Shown here: positions 5,345 through 5,346 of the stretch, one piece after another
Position numbering within the stretch: the stretch's first letter is position 1
Layout: the number at the start of each line of letters is the position of its first letter
Assembly: GCA_043802925.1 (NCBI GenBank)
Contig: JAZDKP010000286.1
Location: 1 to 5,346, forward strand
Reading direction: 5' to 3'
Length of the DNA stretch: 5,346 bases
From: JAZDKP01 sp043802925
GTDB taxonomy: Bacteria; Fibrobacterota; OXYB2-FULL-49-7; JAEUSG01
Notes under the pieces: generated by a model
The model's database searches: none
What the model saw: only the letters and a program-made list of their open reading frames with translations
Told to the model about the DNA's origin: nothing
Program-made: the position numbers and the translations under genes

Positions 5345-5346
5345 TC

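Overview
The window is ordinary bacterial chromosome: GC-rich coding sequence with classical AGGAG-type ribosome binding sites and two short AT-richer intergenic gaps. It holds five protein genes. I see no RNA gene, phage gene, transposase, CRISPR array or toxin-antitoxin pair. The host cannot be named from this stretch. The gene set and the extragenic C/G-rich palindromes would suit a Gram-negative-type or PVC-like anaerobe or environmental bacterium, but that is a weak inference.

Layout, left to right. Positions 1-1535 (minus) hold the N-terminal 511 codons of htpG, the bacterial Hsp90; its C-terminus runs off the left edge. Positions 1536-1751 are a divergent intergenic region carrying candidate promoters for both sides, a tandem 8-bp repeat on the htpG side and a 7-bp inverted repeat on the other. 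Positions 1752-2840 (plus) encode an M42-family metallo-aminopeptidase. It overlaps by ATGA a gene at 2837-3496 (plus) for a DUF3109/YkgJ-like cysteine-cluster protein. That gene converges on a Nudix hydrolase gene (minus, about 3493-3927), and the two share a single TTAA as both stop codons. The Nudix gene lies directly downstream of a chorismate synthase gene, aroC (minus, 3929-5107). Positions 5108-5346 are the aroC leader and upstream region. They hold two inverted copies of a roughly 40-50 bp C/G-rich palindromic element flanking an AT-rich spacer with a good candidate promoter reading toward aroC.

There are thus three transcription units: htpG alone, the M42-DUF3109 pair, and the aroC-Nudix pair. 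They do not form one pathway: HtpG is a cytosolic chaperone, M42 a peptide-trimming enzyme, AroC makes chorismate for aromatic biosynthesis, and the Nudix and DUF3109 proteins have no assignable substrate. No new multi-gene system is evident. The most interesting points are a chorismate synthase in which several signature residues differ, including the histidine of the GESHG motif, next to an apparent insertion, and the paired palindromic element that places a strong hairpin in the likely aroC leader RNA.
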